Shown: positions 11,607 to 43,075 of the stretch, one piece after another
How the letters are laid out: the number at the start of each line of letters is the position of its first letter
Numbering within the stretch: the first letter of the stretch is position 1
NCBI RefSeq assembly: GCF_027942865.1
Contig: NC_134509.1
Span: forward strand, 13,976,017-14,040,016
Source of the DNA: Odontesthes bonariensis
Taxonomy: Eukaryota > Chordata > Actinopteri > Atheriniformes > Atherinopsidae
Direction of reading: 5' to 3'
DNA: 64,000 nucleotides
The notes under the pieces: generated by a model
Seen by the model: only the letters and a program-made list of their open reading frames with translations
Database searches by the model: none
Told to the model about the DNA's origin: nothing
Translations under genes and position numbers: made by a program

Positions 11607-14600
11607 CCTTACAGACGTCTTCTCTGTGGAGTATATGAAGCGTCACTCTATTCACAAAAAAAACTCGTATCACTCTCTCCGCGGTCCGTATAAAAAAAGT
11701 ACATGAAAAGTGAGGAAGGAAAAATACAAATATGATTTTTAACACTATGTACACTGACCGACCCCGGAACACAAATGTGATGGCACTGCGCATGCGCGAA
11801 AACGTGGCGATACGTGGCCAAACAGCAGACGAGCGCGTAGTTTATTTAAAGGGCAAGAAGACAGTGATGTCACAATCGATAATGGTACAGTGAGGGGTAA
11901 TATAGTCAGTGGGCTTTCATGGCACTGAAAGGATCGGATTATTGGCTAAATTACAATAAGACTGAGTTCCTCCTAGGATATATGCTAGTGAATGAACAAA
12001 AGCACAAAGCATGTCATACTCCGATATGATAGGTGGCGCTGTGCCCATCTCAACTATTGTGTTACAGGGCTAGGTTAATTTAGTTGTAGGCAGAAGTGAG
12101 AAGAGATTTTATTTTTATCAGGAATGAAACAATGCAACATGTCAACATGTCATAAAAACATTCTGAATAATAAATAACAGGAAAAGTACACGTGTTATTA
12201 GCTAAATTAAGAAGAAAAATAGGCTAATAATTGTGCATCAGAAAATTTCAGGCCACAGTTAAGCTATCTGATATGAGCAATTGATTATAATACATGCATA
12301 TGTAAGTTCAAATAGTGTAGGTGAGGCTGTTTTATCCACCATTACAAAATAGTTGTTGGTTGGATTGTCATGCACAGAGCCCAGGTTTAATGTTTGTCAG
12401 CTGACTTTGTGCAAAAATGGGACAGAAAACCTTCCAGAAATTTTTTTTCTTGATTGTCTCTGGATCTTCATTGAAATATCTCATTAAGAACAGCACACTG
12501 TCAGCAAACACTGTGCATGGATATTTCTCAACGGAATTATAATTGATTAAATAGCCAGAAAAGTATTTCCCAAAATTTGAACAAGGGACATTTTTGGAGT
12601 AAACTTCGTGGCACATGTGGTCAGATAACACAATGTTGGGCCGTTATTATCTAACACACCCCAGAGTCCACGACACGAGGGAAAGTCTTTCAGTGGTATA
12701 TATTATGGAAATGTTATTCCTAAAGCACATTATACTACACACAGACTCAATGTGCTTCACACATGAAGTCCACAACTCTGAAGAAATCAACTACTTCTTC
12801 AGGCCCACACAATTAGCCTATAATCAGAAACAGATTATACTCAAAATGTCTGTTTTGTTGTTTTAGTTTTTTTTAAAGGAATTTATCAAAAAATACACAC
12901 ATCATAATAAAGTATTCACCTTTCATTCAAAAACTTGAATGTGTGTTGCTGTAATGTTTTTGCACCATAGTAAGTATTCAAATTCTGGTCAAAATAAATC
13001 TTTTATCCTGAAATACGTCACAGGTTGGGGAAGACTCAAACACCGATTCGGCTCTTTTTTGCTTCTCCACACGACCACAAACTGATTAACATACAGTGAG
13101 CAATAAAAAAAAAGTCATGTTTTTTAAATTGGTGAAGTAATATCATAATATCATCATAACACTCGAGTTATTGAGTGAATTCATTTGCAGGGAAAATAAT
13201 ACGTTGAGAATTCCTGTTCGCATATTCTGTATGAAACTGATACCTGCAACAAATGCACAACATGGATAAGCCACGTGTTTAGAGAACTGTTCTCTGTTTG
13301 GACACAGGGACATTTTCATCACTGCTAAGCAGAGAAGCTGGGATGACGTTTCTTCCTTTTCTCTATTTTATTATTTTTTTTTAGAAAGCGACTGACACGG
13401 ACATAGAAGACTTGGGGTCTAAATTCAAACTGACATGTCGACTCTACTTCTGGACTTTGAACGTACTTTTATAAATCAGGTCTCCACATTGTCCTATTGT
13501 TGCGTCAGTCGACTCTTGCCTTTTCCCAGGGGTGTAACTCTCCATAGTTTAGTTAAGTTAAGATTCCTGTGTGGGTTTCTCAGGCAGAAATTGCACTCCT
13601 CAGTTGAGCTTCTGGAGACAGGAGTTTTCTTTTCAGTCGTTATTTTTGGCATATCCACGAGCATTCGAGCTGCCATCGACAAACATCTTCTCCCCCAACA
13701 CCCATGCAGAAGTTTATGGATTATTCATATTCTATAAATTACAGCATTTAACATATTTATTTTAAATATGTTAATAGCAGCTCCACATCCACAATAATTC
13801 ATACAGATGACACTCTTCCACCTCCAGCACCAACTGCTAGCAGCCCAGAGCAGGATAAACATCCCTGTTCTCCTCCTCCTAACGCCCCCTACTGTGCCTA
13901 AGGTTATTTCCCCAAATCTGGCCAAAGAGAGAAGGTTTATACGGACAAGATGCTGGTAATTTCAGGTTTTCAGTGGAAGGTGATCGGGTTTGTATTCTGC
14001 CATCTCCACAGTTGGTCTTGGATTTTCTTAGAGAGTCAATTCTAAGTGTGACGGCTTCATCTGGGCAGTGTGATTCCAACTCAAAGTAAAAAAAAAAAAA
14101 AGTCCCAAGCTTGATTTTTGTAGGACATGAAACATCCATAGAAGATGAGAGCAATGGTGACGTTACTAAAGGTGACTGGGTACATGATAAACATCCACAC
14201 TCTGTATTTGCCTTTCATTGAGGTGCTTTTCAGCAGGGAAACAGGGATTCTGCCTCTGCAGGTGTAAAATGAGAAGCCATTTTTGTTACAGAGACTTCCG
14301 TTTAATACCTTTGTTTGTGAGAGAATAGTGGAGAACGTTAAGACGACAATTGTTTACTCAGATAATGATTAATCCATTCATGTGGCATGGACTCGGATAA
14401 ACTATAACAAAGAGGCTTCAGCCGTAACTTTAATTTAGGACAAGAGAGAACCTTCGTTCCTTCGAAAAGAAGATTTATAAAAATAAAAAAAATAGAACAG
14501 GATGCTCTGAATCACCTTGCACAATAACCACCAAATAAATAATAGATCGTATGGCTCATCAACCGGCAACAATTACACAACCTCACCAACCTGTAAACAT

Positions 14601-14633
14601 GACTCATGGTATGAGCGCTGTTGTTATCAGTAG
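11607..14633. other. Intergenic: USO1 5' flank to G3BP2 3' end
   Basis: The right side of the USO1 start (11607-11800) is its 5' UTR and promoter with an NRF1-type palindrome. From about 11850 to 14633 I see AT-rich sequence without a supported gene. The longest open stretches (about 100 codons near 13435-13737 and 91 near 13879-14154) show no family resemblance and contain low-complexity runs. G3BP2 transcription should end near 14634. Confidence 0.5.
11788..11797. promoter_or_regulatory. Palindromic NRF1-type site in USO1 promoter
   Basis: The perfect palindrome GCGCATGCGC lies 182 bp upstream of the USO1 start codon, in a locally GC- and CpG-richer stretch with no obvious TATA box. This is the NRF1 consensus, common in CpG-type promoters of housekeeping genes, which fits USO1. 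The transcription start is not visible directly; the site could lie at or just upstream of it. Confidence 0.6.
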
Positions 14634-17431
14634 TTTATTGTATGTTAAATCCAACACATTCAGAATGTAGAAAAAAAAAGAAAAAGAAGAAAGGACTAAA
14701 CTAGAGTGTGTGTGGGGAGGGGGATCTCCACCTGCAACAATTTTGACAAGTTAAAGGGTAAACAGTAAAATTACGATGGCAGCCAGCTGTTTGCCACACC
14801 TGCTAAAGCCAAGAAGGTACTTCTGTTTCCACCCAGAAAGGACCGGAACGATCGAAACGAGGATCCACCGACTTCATATTCATTCACAGGAAAATTAAAT
14901 AACAGCTATTTTTCATGGAAGGATCCTTTACAGTTTAGAGGGGGTGGGGTGAGTCTTTGAAGTAGCTCAGAAAACCAAAGGAAGAAAAAAAAAAACCAAA
15001 AAAAAAACTGTTCATCTGATAAATTTCTTTGCGCAAACATTTTTCCACCACAAACAAAAGCCCAAGATTGGTCTGAAAGCATGATGGCTCCTCTTCACCA
15101 CTCTGTGACCCCCTACAGTAATGAACTGAACAAAAAAAAAATTAAAAAACTGCAGTCAAGTGGAGCAATTATTACCTGACAAACATATTTTTTCTGCGAT
15201 ATCGGGCCAAGAAATCTACCATAAATATACCATGTCTGTACATCTTATTTTAAGTAGGAGTAAGAGCAAACATTTCGTGCTGAGAACTACTTTTTTTTTT
15301 TTTCCTTCTTCCCCGCTGCCGGATGAGAAATTTTGAAAGGCTTTGTTCAGACCGACAGATTGTCCCAGAAATATTGGAAAATAGTGCAACACCACCAGAC
15401 GAGGAAGACCTTGGTATATTTGTCAAGAAAAATGCTACATCATTTCACATCCCATTTCAGTGCAAGATAACAAAAGTAACACCCATCGCTTTTCCCTTTC
15501 CAGCTGAAACCAAAGGCCTTCCCCTCCCTACCAAAGGATGAAAAACAAAATAAGAGTTCGTGTCCACGTTGAACTCGCCTTGAATGGGTAAAAAAAAAAG
15601 AAAGACTAAATAAAAATAAGCCTTGTGAATAATCAGCATATGAAAATACAAATGCGTTGAAAGTAGAAAAAGTGAGCACAATTATTTACTTGCCAACAGA
15701 CTGCAGCTTGGACCGGCTCGCCCAAAAATTAGAAGATTGTTGGCGTGAAAAACAACTTATGAGTAAACGTATTAACCTGCCAAAAGGTCAAAGAGGAAAT
15801 AAAAAGTAGCAGAATCACAGACCGTAGCGCCTTTTAAAAGAAAAAAAAAAAAAAAAAAAAAAGGAAGTAGTTTAATGACATCATGGTCACGTAGAACCAT
15901 GATCTGATAAACCACGGACCAGTTTATTTCACGATCATCATCTTTAATGTACCTTTTCTTTTTTCTTTTTTGGAGGGAGGGGGGATTTGTGTGTATGTGT
16001 GACTTCAAATGCACCTCTTAACCACTTAAACAGAAATGGAGGCACGTTTCGCCTCTACAAAACTCAGAACAAACATTTACAACGACAAACCCAAAAAAAA
16101 AAAAAATACAAAACTCACAGCAGATCATCTTAGGTAGTAAAACAGTATGGAAAAAAGAAATATGCACCTGAAAAACATAAATCTTATGAATACTGCGAGT
16201 ATCATCGTAAGTCTGCTCCCAGCAGAATATAGTTCAAAAAGAATGAGCAGCTCTGTATACCGGGAGGCAACGAGCCCCGAACCGCTTCACACGTCAGTAA
16301 GACTAGAATAGGTGAAATAGAAGGCACCATCATGCTTTTATCAAGTCGAGAAAAAAAGAAATTATACACAGAAAAGCAAAACATACAGTAAATGATGATT
16401 TTTTTTTTTTTGCTGTACATTTATTCGATTACTCCGCACTCAAGACAGGAAGGGAGGAAAGGTTTCGCTCGTCCCTTTTCGCAGTCAAGCTGGCAGGAAA
16501 AAACAAAACAAAGAAAAACAAGAAACTTGGAATCAAAAAGAAAAACGAGCCGCCATCATTACCACTCTCCTATTGCTCATCCTCTGTCCCCCACTCATTT
16601 GGTGAAAGTTCAAGATTTTAACTCTTTTTTGATTTACAAATGAGGAAAAAAAAATATATAATGTAGATTCGCTTGTCATCTTGTCCGTCCAGCAGTATCT
16701 GAAGTGAAGTTTTGGATCAAAAGTGTGAGGAGTACATTGGTCCGAGCGGTCAGGCTGGGAAAGAGGCCTGTCCCGGTAAGTCGTATCGCTTTGAGATCAA
16801 ACGGGTCTCTCCAGCTGCGTTCCGAGAATGGATGTCAATGTAACATGACAAAAAGTACCCATTAGTGCATATTGATGAGTGCATTATGCAATTTTGAAGC
16901 AGTGGCCTCTCAAAAGGGGGAAAGCAAAAGGCAAGCCTTTCCTCTGGAACAGCACGAATTTTGCTTCTCACACTTCTCCAACAGTAACGGGCAGAAAACT
17001 ACGATATAAAATGTGCAATATAGGGATTTCGTGAAGCGACCCAGTTAAGTTAGAATCTCTTTTTCAAAACGACGGGCTGCACTGTTGAAGTTTAAAGTCT
17101 CATCAGTCCCTCCTAATGTGGCAGATTAGTCCTGGTTGTTTTGCCATTTTTCATGAATTTACAAATTATGAGTTTGTGAATTCTTGAGATACCCAAAAAG
17201 GACGCTCAGCTCACAACTAATAAGCGGAATTCTGTTTGCTTATTTCGTTTCGTCTATTTCACAAACAAATGGGGAACACAAACAAAAAAAGAAAAAAAAC
17301 AAACAAAAGAAAAAAAACAAACAAAAGAAAAAAACAAATATATATTTTATACATGTGGGTTTCTTTTCTCAACGAGAACAGCTGAAGATGAAGAACACGG
17401 CACTACTCCCACACTGCAGGTGAGGCTCTTC
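14634..17431 (-). other. g3bp2: G3BP2 3' UTR with likely poly(A) signal
   Basis: Downstream of the G3BP2 stop (17432-17434 on the minus strand) there is about 2.8 kb without other genes. It is rich in A/T runs, such as long A tracts at 15841-15862 and 17285-17335. The last candidate poly(A) signal is AATAAA on the minus strand at 14634-14639. The UTR extent is inferred from the position of that signal; nearer signals could also be used. Confidence 0.4.
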
Positions 17432-26700
<9,269 letters not shown>

Positions 26701-28583
26701 GTGATCTCTGCTGCACCAGAGATTGAAGATTTAAAGTGATAGGTGCGATTTATTTTTTTACCCCTGCAATCTGGGGCAGGGAACCCCCATTACACCAATT
26801 CAACCAATGGACTGCTTACACTAAGCGACACAGAAAAAGACGTCATGCACGTATCCACACCCACCACTAACTTTCTAACGTTGGGCCAAAAACAATTACC
26901 GTAAACATGCAGACAAATTAGCTGTCTCTCTTGAATTTATCATTGTTTATCAAAAAAAATCTTAACTTCCTCGAATTCCTTTGGACTATATGTTTAGGGT
27001 TATACAAGCATAACTACAGTTTCAAATTCTCTGCAAATGACCTGAAACATCATCAGCTTCTCAAACAAATTCCGGAATCGGGAACCCAATTGAATAAACA
27101 GAAAAAGGTATCAACTTGTTGTATTAGTTTATTTAACAATGGATATCAACATTACATATGTACAAGTGACAAAACCCTCTCAAATTAGCAGTTACTTTGA
27201 AGGTGGCATGAAACTCAGGTGTTTTCAATAATTTTATCTGGTGGGCACCCTGCTTTATTCAAAGAACAATGTTTGTTTGTTTTTTTAATTAAAATTTGAT
27301 CTTCACAGCACATGTTTGAGTTGTTAATCAGGTTGGTGAAGGTTACATAAACCATTTCCAAATAGCTTGGTTTTCACTTATCCTCAGTCAGACAGATTGT
27401 GAAAAATAAGATTGAATACTTATCCTGACCAGATATTTCAGCCAAAAAAAGATCCCATTAAGATGTGTAATTATCATTGTGTTCAAAGAAAGGACAACTC
27501 AGACAGGCATAAAAAATAATATCTTACCCCATCAACAAAACATGGTGTCTTGGTTTTGGGCATTTGGGCACTGGAGCAACAAATACTCAATCATACCAGT
27601 TAATGCCCACTGAAAATGTCTTGAAATCTGTTTGTGAACTGATCTCAAGCAGTAGCCTACGGGCCAATTGCCCCGCTCCTCTTATCCGAGTATATAGTTG
27701 CCATAGCAACCACAAACCCAAACACACAGAGGTTATGTAACTTTCAATTAATCTTAAACTGTGAAATTTCTTGAACAAATACACAGTAGATAGACGCCTC
27801 AAAGGGTCCTAAAAGCTTCAGAGAAACCTTTTAAATATAATTTTTAAAAAACGATATTGGGACGGTATTCTCATCCTCATAATGAACAAAAACAATCCCG
27901 AGACAGTTTTATATTGACGGACTGGAAATGAAAACAAATAACACGCTTAATAACATATGAAAGTGGACAGTTTCATCCCCAAAAAAAAAACAAAAAAAGT
28001 TTCCCACTGAGATATTTCCATTTTTTCTGCGACGCCATGACTTCTAGTGTAACCTGAGTCCCGAACAAACGAGAATGAGAATTTTCGGGGAACAGATCAA
28101 GAACAAGATGGCTGTTCTGGGACAAGAAAAATATCTTTGTTTTTTCACTTAATAACCATATTTTCAACTGGTGGTCATTATTATAGGCCTATTGGACCGC
28201 CACAACCGCCTTTAGGGCACACTTTTACTATAAAGGATTTAGTGTTTGCGAAGGAATTTAACCAAGCTCGAGGAAAGTTTTCTAACGGTTCGGTAAGGGC
28301 GACAGATACTGCAGTTGGTTACAAGGAGCAGGATGTCGCTACTGAACGAAGTTTTGTATGGCTTTCACGTCTAATGTTTAGTTGTTGACAAAGTTTCAGA
28401 AGCTCATAGTTGCATTTAGGCATTTAACAGTTGAGAAAATATCGTAGGAACGAAAAGCTGGAAATGCTTCAGTCTTTCTAAACTCGTATCTTTAGTGTTT
28501 TTTCCCCCCCTTCTCCTTCTTTTTGGGGATAAGTGTCAACTTTTCAGATGCTTCGTGCTTTATAAAACAAAGGTAACTGGACC
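26701..28583. other. Intergenic: divergent G3BP2 and PKD2 5' flanks
   Basis: About 1.9 kb separates the likely G3BP2 first exon (minus) from the PKD2 start codon (plus). No CpG-dense island and no clear TATA-type core promoter are obvious by eye. The small open frames (26931-27188, 28137-28388) match nothing I know. The PKD2 5' UTR and promoter must lie in the right half. Confidence 0.5.
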
Positions 28584-36977
<8,394 letters not shown>

Positions 36978-39244
36978 AGACCCGGCACGCCAAAGAATAC
37001 TCCACTCTGGAAAGAAACAATTGGAAAAGTTCCCGCGGCAGCACAAGAAACTCCAGATGCGGGACGGTTTTTTTACCAACTTATTGAAGATGTTTAAATT
37101 ACTTGATATTTAAATGCACTGAAAGTGAGCGAGGTCCAAATCTGACCGTGGTCTTTAATCTCTCCAATCCAAAACGTATTGCTCTGATGAAATGAGTTTA
37201 AAGAAGAACGATTTTACATTCATCTGATTCACACATCGCCGCGTGAGACACGTACACCAGCACGTTCGCTGTTCCTAAGAATTCAGAGCGCGCCTTTTAT
37301 ATCCCGTGAGAAAAACGCTCACCTGCTTTTGATCCGCACATCGTAGCGTTCACGTGAATGTTGATTTTTGCTGATCATTCGTTCATCATTTAACTTACAG
37401 TAGGTACAAGCATGGCGCAGTCTGTCATATTTACTCATCTTCTGTACATCAATTAAGCTTCACATTAACTAGCTTATGATTTTATGATACATATTGTAAC
37501 TTGAAACAAACTTCAATTTGGAGTGCGGTTAGTATTCATGGGAAACCCATGCATTTATTTGACCCTTTTTTTGTTTTTTCCTGTATCTTAAATTTGAATT
37601 TTTTTTTTTTTTACAATCTAATTTCTAATATGTTGCACTAAATAAAGTGTTGTAAAAAGGGAGTGTTTTTTCTGATTTCTGACAATAAAAAAGTAGAGAT
37701 TTCAGCCAAACTGACTCGTTCTAGTGACAGTTATATACTGAACGTGGGCTTCAGGTGCAGCCCATACGCCTCGATTTGAAGGTATTCACATCCAAACTAG
37801 AGAAAGCACAATCATTTAAATCTCTTTAACGTGTCATCTTTGTTGTGGGATGTTTTGATAAGATATTTTTCTTTTATCGTGTCGAGCATCCTGCGATCCT
37901 TCACTGCTGCCGCTGCTGTTGTTTGTGGACATTCAACTCAGCAGTGTGTTTTTCTAACCTCCAAATGTGACTACATTTTTTTTCAATTGGCCACTATCTT
38001 GGATGGGTTTTATTTGTTTCTTGCAGCCAGAGGACGACCTGCTTGACCTCCCTTCATAACATGATCTCACAGCAGCAGAAACCAAATACAAAAGCTGCTC
38101 CTCAGACCATTTTACTGCTTAGCCGAAGAAGAAATAACACAAGAAAGGCTCACATCTGTCCATGGAAGACCTTTTACGTTTGCAGACATAAATCCTGAAA
38201 TAAAACATTTGTATTTAATATCAAAATGGTATTAAGTCTAAGGAAAATATAGACAATGCAGTATGTCTTTGTGTTGGTGTGCATTCATAGCACAGACACT
38301 GTAAAATGTATTAGAAGTAAAAACTAAGGGTCAAGATCACATGAACATGTTTATAACAGAATACAAATATATCACAAGAGTTTTCTTTAAAAACAAAATA
38401 ACTATTTGTGACTATGCTATAACATCTACACTGACAAATGGTCAGTTTTGAGAACTCAGAAACGGCTAAAGCCGCATTGAGACTACGGATCTATGAAAGC
38501 TATGAAAAAAAGGCACAGAGTGATCGACTAGAAAACAACCTCTAAACTACATTCAGAAATAGCCACAGGTTGCTGTGGAATGTAGATCTGTGTCAGTGCT
38601 CTGAACGATCTGCTGCTCCTCGGAGCCACAGTGATGCCAAAAACGCATGGTTCTTGAAACATTGGCACTTTAGAGACACGTGCCTTTTACCAGACAAAGA
38701 TAATCAAACCAATGTTTACATTCAAGGAAGTTTATCTACAACCAGTAACAAAGTATGCAAAAGCAAATGACAAGAACAATTAATGAAGACTTTGGTAATT
38801 TGGGAAATACACTTAGTGGCTCTCTTGCTGATTGTTGCGTAAGCAGATCAATACTTTCATGGCTGCTCATTAGTTTGCTCTATCAATAACTAAACATTAA
38901 TAATGGGTCAGAATGAACTTCGATTTCCAGGGGCCTGCAGCTTCATAGCAGCAAATTCTGCTTTCAAGGCTCGTATCAATTTTCTGCCACTGATGGGTGA
39001 AATTTAATCGCTCAATGTTTCAAATTAAACATAAAAGCCGATCACTGCGCTCACGTCACACAGTGATCGGCTAGTGGCCACGATGGAGCTTCACAGACAT
39101 AGTAAATAGATAAAAGGACAAATTTTAGTTAGCTCATTGTAGGCAAGTTAATTAAGTGTATTTCCCAAAATGCTGCAGTTACACATTAACAGAGATGGTT
39201 TATGGAGAACATTGAAAACAAGGAGAAGAATCCAGAGTCCCACA
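36978..39244. other. Convergent 3' ends of PKD2 and ABCG2
   Basis: The PKD2 3' UTR follows its stop at 36975-36977. A clear AATAAA lies at 37641-37646, after TTGCACTA and before a TGTTGT stretch, so PKD2 probably ends near 37660. The ABCG2 3' UTR comes from the right on the minus strand, possibly using ATTAAA-type signals. No other gene is apparent between them. Confidence 0.6.
37641..37646 (+). terminator. pkd2: PKD2 poly(A) signal
   Basis: The canonical AATAAA hexamer lies 664 bp beyond the PKD2 stop codon. A GT/T-rich stretch follows 10-30 bases later, the usual layout of a cleavage and polyadenylation site. Confidence 0.65.
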
Positions 39245-42200
39245 TTAAGTGAACTTCTTGATGTAGCGGAGCTTCACATAGGCAATGATGAGGAATAAGA
39301 TCATCATAACAGTCAGAGCCACATGATTCTCCCACAGTCCCCAGGAGCTGTACTCTATCCCCAGGTAATCCAGGTACTGCTCTCCTGTACATCTGAAACG
39401 AGGCAAACCCAACTGGTCAGCCATCAGACGACTTGGTGTGAACAACTAAGATACCGTGGGAGCAGGTGAGCAGTCTACTCACGTCTGGCCCGCTGTGTTC
39501 ACTGTGCAGTTGGCTGTCGCCACATTGACGTGTGGGATCACAGGCTCATCACAGAACTTCAAACCCACGAACTCATTGATTTTCAAGGCCTGAATGTAGA
39601 CAGTAAATAGCAAAGTAAATATGGAGGATTGAGGACTGACGAGATTTAGGCTTTCATACTGTTCGTTCACCGGTCAGGCGTAAGATTGAAACCACTGACA
39701 GGCAAAGCGAGTAACACTGCTCCTCGTCTTACAAGGCGAAGTTCAGCTGGGAAAACTTGACTCCTGGCATTCACATGCACGTAAGTTTGGCACATCTCAC
39801 CTGTCTAACAGTTTTTGCAGACCAGTCACACCCCTTCCACACCCATGAGGCAAAAGTAGCCCCATACAGCGGCAGAGGTGTTGAAGACGGGGCTCAAAGA
39901 ACACAACAAAGAGCCTGGGGTGTTGACCTCAAATCTTCCAAGATTAAAAATCCGATGGGATCAGATGGCTTCTGCTGGAAGGATGACCCCCATCCTACCC
40001 AAAGGATCAAGTTCTGGTGGTAATGCCCCACTACCGGACACTCCAGGACAAGCTCAGATACACTTTGATGGAATGAGGAGCAGCTGCTCAGTATTATGCA
40101 GGTGGTCAGAAAGATATGGCTGAATATGCAAGTGATTATGTTGGAAACTGGATTGGATTGAATCAGAATTGTATTGATTTGGAATAAAGATTAGCTTGGC
40201 TCGCATGTAACTGGATTTACCATCATATACCTATTATGAATACATGTAAAATGTGTGGGGCGATGTAAAGAAAATATATACTTGGTCGTGTGCTAAATGT
40301 GTAAGTGCCGTAGTTAACAGCAGTAAACAATCTTTGATAAAACTCTACACGTTTCTGGAAATGTTTACAGGTGAAATAGTTCAGGTTTGACTTACTGCGA
40401 GACCATATCGAGGAATACTGAAGTACTTGAGCCAAGCCAGCCAGTCCAGGATGCTGGGTAGGTTCACCAGGAGACCTGAAAAAATCTAGAAACAAAACAC
40501 AAACTCAGTCAACGGGCCTGTTTTTTTTTGTTGTTGTTTTTTTTATACCAGGCAGCTGCAGAGTCTAACAGCCACAACTATAAGGAGTGAAGCCTTCATC
40601 ACAAGCATTTTTTTCTTGGTATTTCCAGCAGTTAGTAACTAAGCCCACAAGGAAGATCTGTATGTTGGCAGCCAATTCCTGATTCAATTCAGTTCTCATC
40701 ATTGCTTTTTTTTGGGCCTATTTCCTGTGCTGTTTTGGATACAACCATCACCACTGAACAGATTTGTACGGGGTATTGAAGGTGCTTGGTGGCTCGTTTA
40801 AATATTTTTTCAAATCCACAGAATTTCAGAGACTTTTATGGGGAGAAGCAAGCTTGGACCACAAGGGGGCTCCACAGGTGAACTTGTTTAACTGTGCGAT
40901 TGAAAGTGACCTTAAATTCTGAAAATCAACAGTTATTCCACCATCTCTACTCCTCCACACATTAACAACCCCCAACCTTTTGCTTTTATTGCCTCTGCTC
41001 CCTCCTGAACCCTCTGGGCTGAGAGAGCTCTGCCTCAGAGAGCCAAGCTCACATTTTTTTTCCTTCTTTCCCACTTACTGTGATGATTTAAACTTCTATA
41101 ATTAGTTTTAACCCTTAATAAGACAGATTGTATGCATGTAGGTGTGATCAGAATCCCACCTAATACTGTTGCACTACGTTTTATAAAGAGACCAAACGTT
41201 TTCCTTTAAACTTATATTGATGTTTTTCTCACCATCATGAAGACAAAGGAGATGGTCATCAAGATGCTTGCAAGAGCTACGACGCTCTGGTCAGCTGAGA
41301 TGGCCATGGTCATGGCGGTGGCTGTATTGGCCACCAGCGTCACTGTCAGCGTGAAGACAAGAAAGGCCGCGACTGTGGGCTTCAGCCCTGAGCGGACACA
41401 CAGTTAGCAGAGACTGAATTCAGACCTGATTTAGCGGTCACAGTTCAATCAGCACGTACATCTGTGATTCTTACCGATCAAAAAATAGACAATGACGCTG
41501 AAAATAACAGATGTGATGGTGCGCATGGTGATGTCTGACAAGATCTTAGAGAGGAAGTAGACAGATACTCTGTAGTAGCCACTGATGTACTCATGCCTGT
41601 CACAAGATGACACATTAAATAAGCACGGCTCAACGTGTCCCACTTATATTACTCCCTGCCAGCATACGTACACAAACAGCTTCCTTTCGGTGATGAAGAC
41701 CTCAGCTGCAGACACAGTGCTGAAACACTGGTTGGTAGCGATGAAGAAGAGGGCACCCGTCCTGGAGGGAACAACAAGTCAAAATCTGGTCAACAGCTCT
41801 CTCTTGGACAACATGTCTTATTGCAAAAGTCTTAACAGTTGATCATGGAGACGCTCTTTGAATTTGAGGTAGTTCTCTGCAGAACAAATTAGCACAAATG
41901 GCGCAGTGTGGACTACAATCCTGGTCAAAATCATGACTTCTAATGCTGGTTAGAATCATTTCCTAATTTCAGAAATTGGCAAAAACACTGGCTTTATGGT
42001 AACTTTATGACGATGACAACTTAAAAAAGAAAATCATTTACAGGGGATGTCCTGTTTGTTCAAGACTGTGTTTGTGGAACCTGTGTACATGAACCTAAAA
42101 ATAGACTTGTTTAAGTGTGTGAAATGCTCAAATGCAACATGAAAAAGTCCATTTCAAGAGCTGGAAGAACGCACGACTCTTCATTTTGACCTTGGGCATG

Positions 42201-43038
42201 CCCATCATGCCCACCGAGTCAGGACAAATAAAGCGCTGTTCCGAGTTGTTATCACTGTCTTCATTGCATCTTTTCTGTACAGTGGTGAGTATCTGCTGCG
42301 CTTTAACACCCATGCTAACATACTGTACATCTTGAAAAGAGGCTGACTTCTCTGGGGCCTTGTTATCTGACAGAAAGAAAAGTGGATGACTTGAGACATT
42401 TTAGCCCCATGCATAGCCCCATACCATGCCGTCTATGCACTGACATTGAATACAGATACTGATGTTAGGTCCTGACATTCCGCTGAACCATGCACAGAAA
42501 CAAAGAGGGAGACCACTACGTACCAGGTTGTGCCCAAAAATGATAAGAAAAGAGGATTAACAATGACTCTACTTTTCACACTGCTTATCAAAAAAAGCAA
42601 CAAGTGATCGAAACTCGGAGCTGCTCAGTTAAGGAAAATGATGAATTATGATTATTTTAGTCAACAGTGAGGTGACAATTACCTCGAGCATATGCAGTTA
42701 GTGACGCCTGAAAATGCATAAATTAATGATTTGCAATGGTGAAACTGTCACATTATATAATCAGATGGAAGGTCTTACTGTGAAATATTTATTCTATCCA
42801 TATAAGGACACGGGCAGTGTGTGTTGGATCAGTCGTCTCACCTGTTCTGGATGCCGCTCTGGTCATCTTTGACCCCAAAGAAAATGGCTCCTACGACGAG
42901 AGCAAGGAAGATGTTGACTCCCAGCTGCAAAGGCAAAACAAAGAGATGACATGTGTTCCTTTACGATATTTCTAAAAACTAGTGCTTATGAAATGATGGA
43001 CTGCGCTTGGAAAAATCCAAAACTCAAACAACACTTCA

Positions 43039-43075
<37 letters not shown>

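Noticed and set aside
13435..14154. Open frames of 91-100 codons between USO1 and G3BP2
   Set aside because: No recognisable domain or splice context, and one contains a poly-Phe run from a T tract.
28137..28388. 84-codon frame just upstream of PKD2
   Set aside because: It matches no PKD2 N-terminus, and the RVxP-containing start at 28584 is the expected one.
42128..42313. Possible extra exon in an ABCG2 intron
   Set aside because: No homology to ABCG2, and the reading frame through the flanking exons is complete without it.
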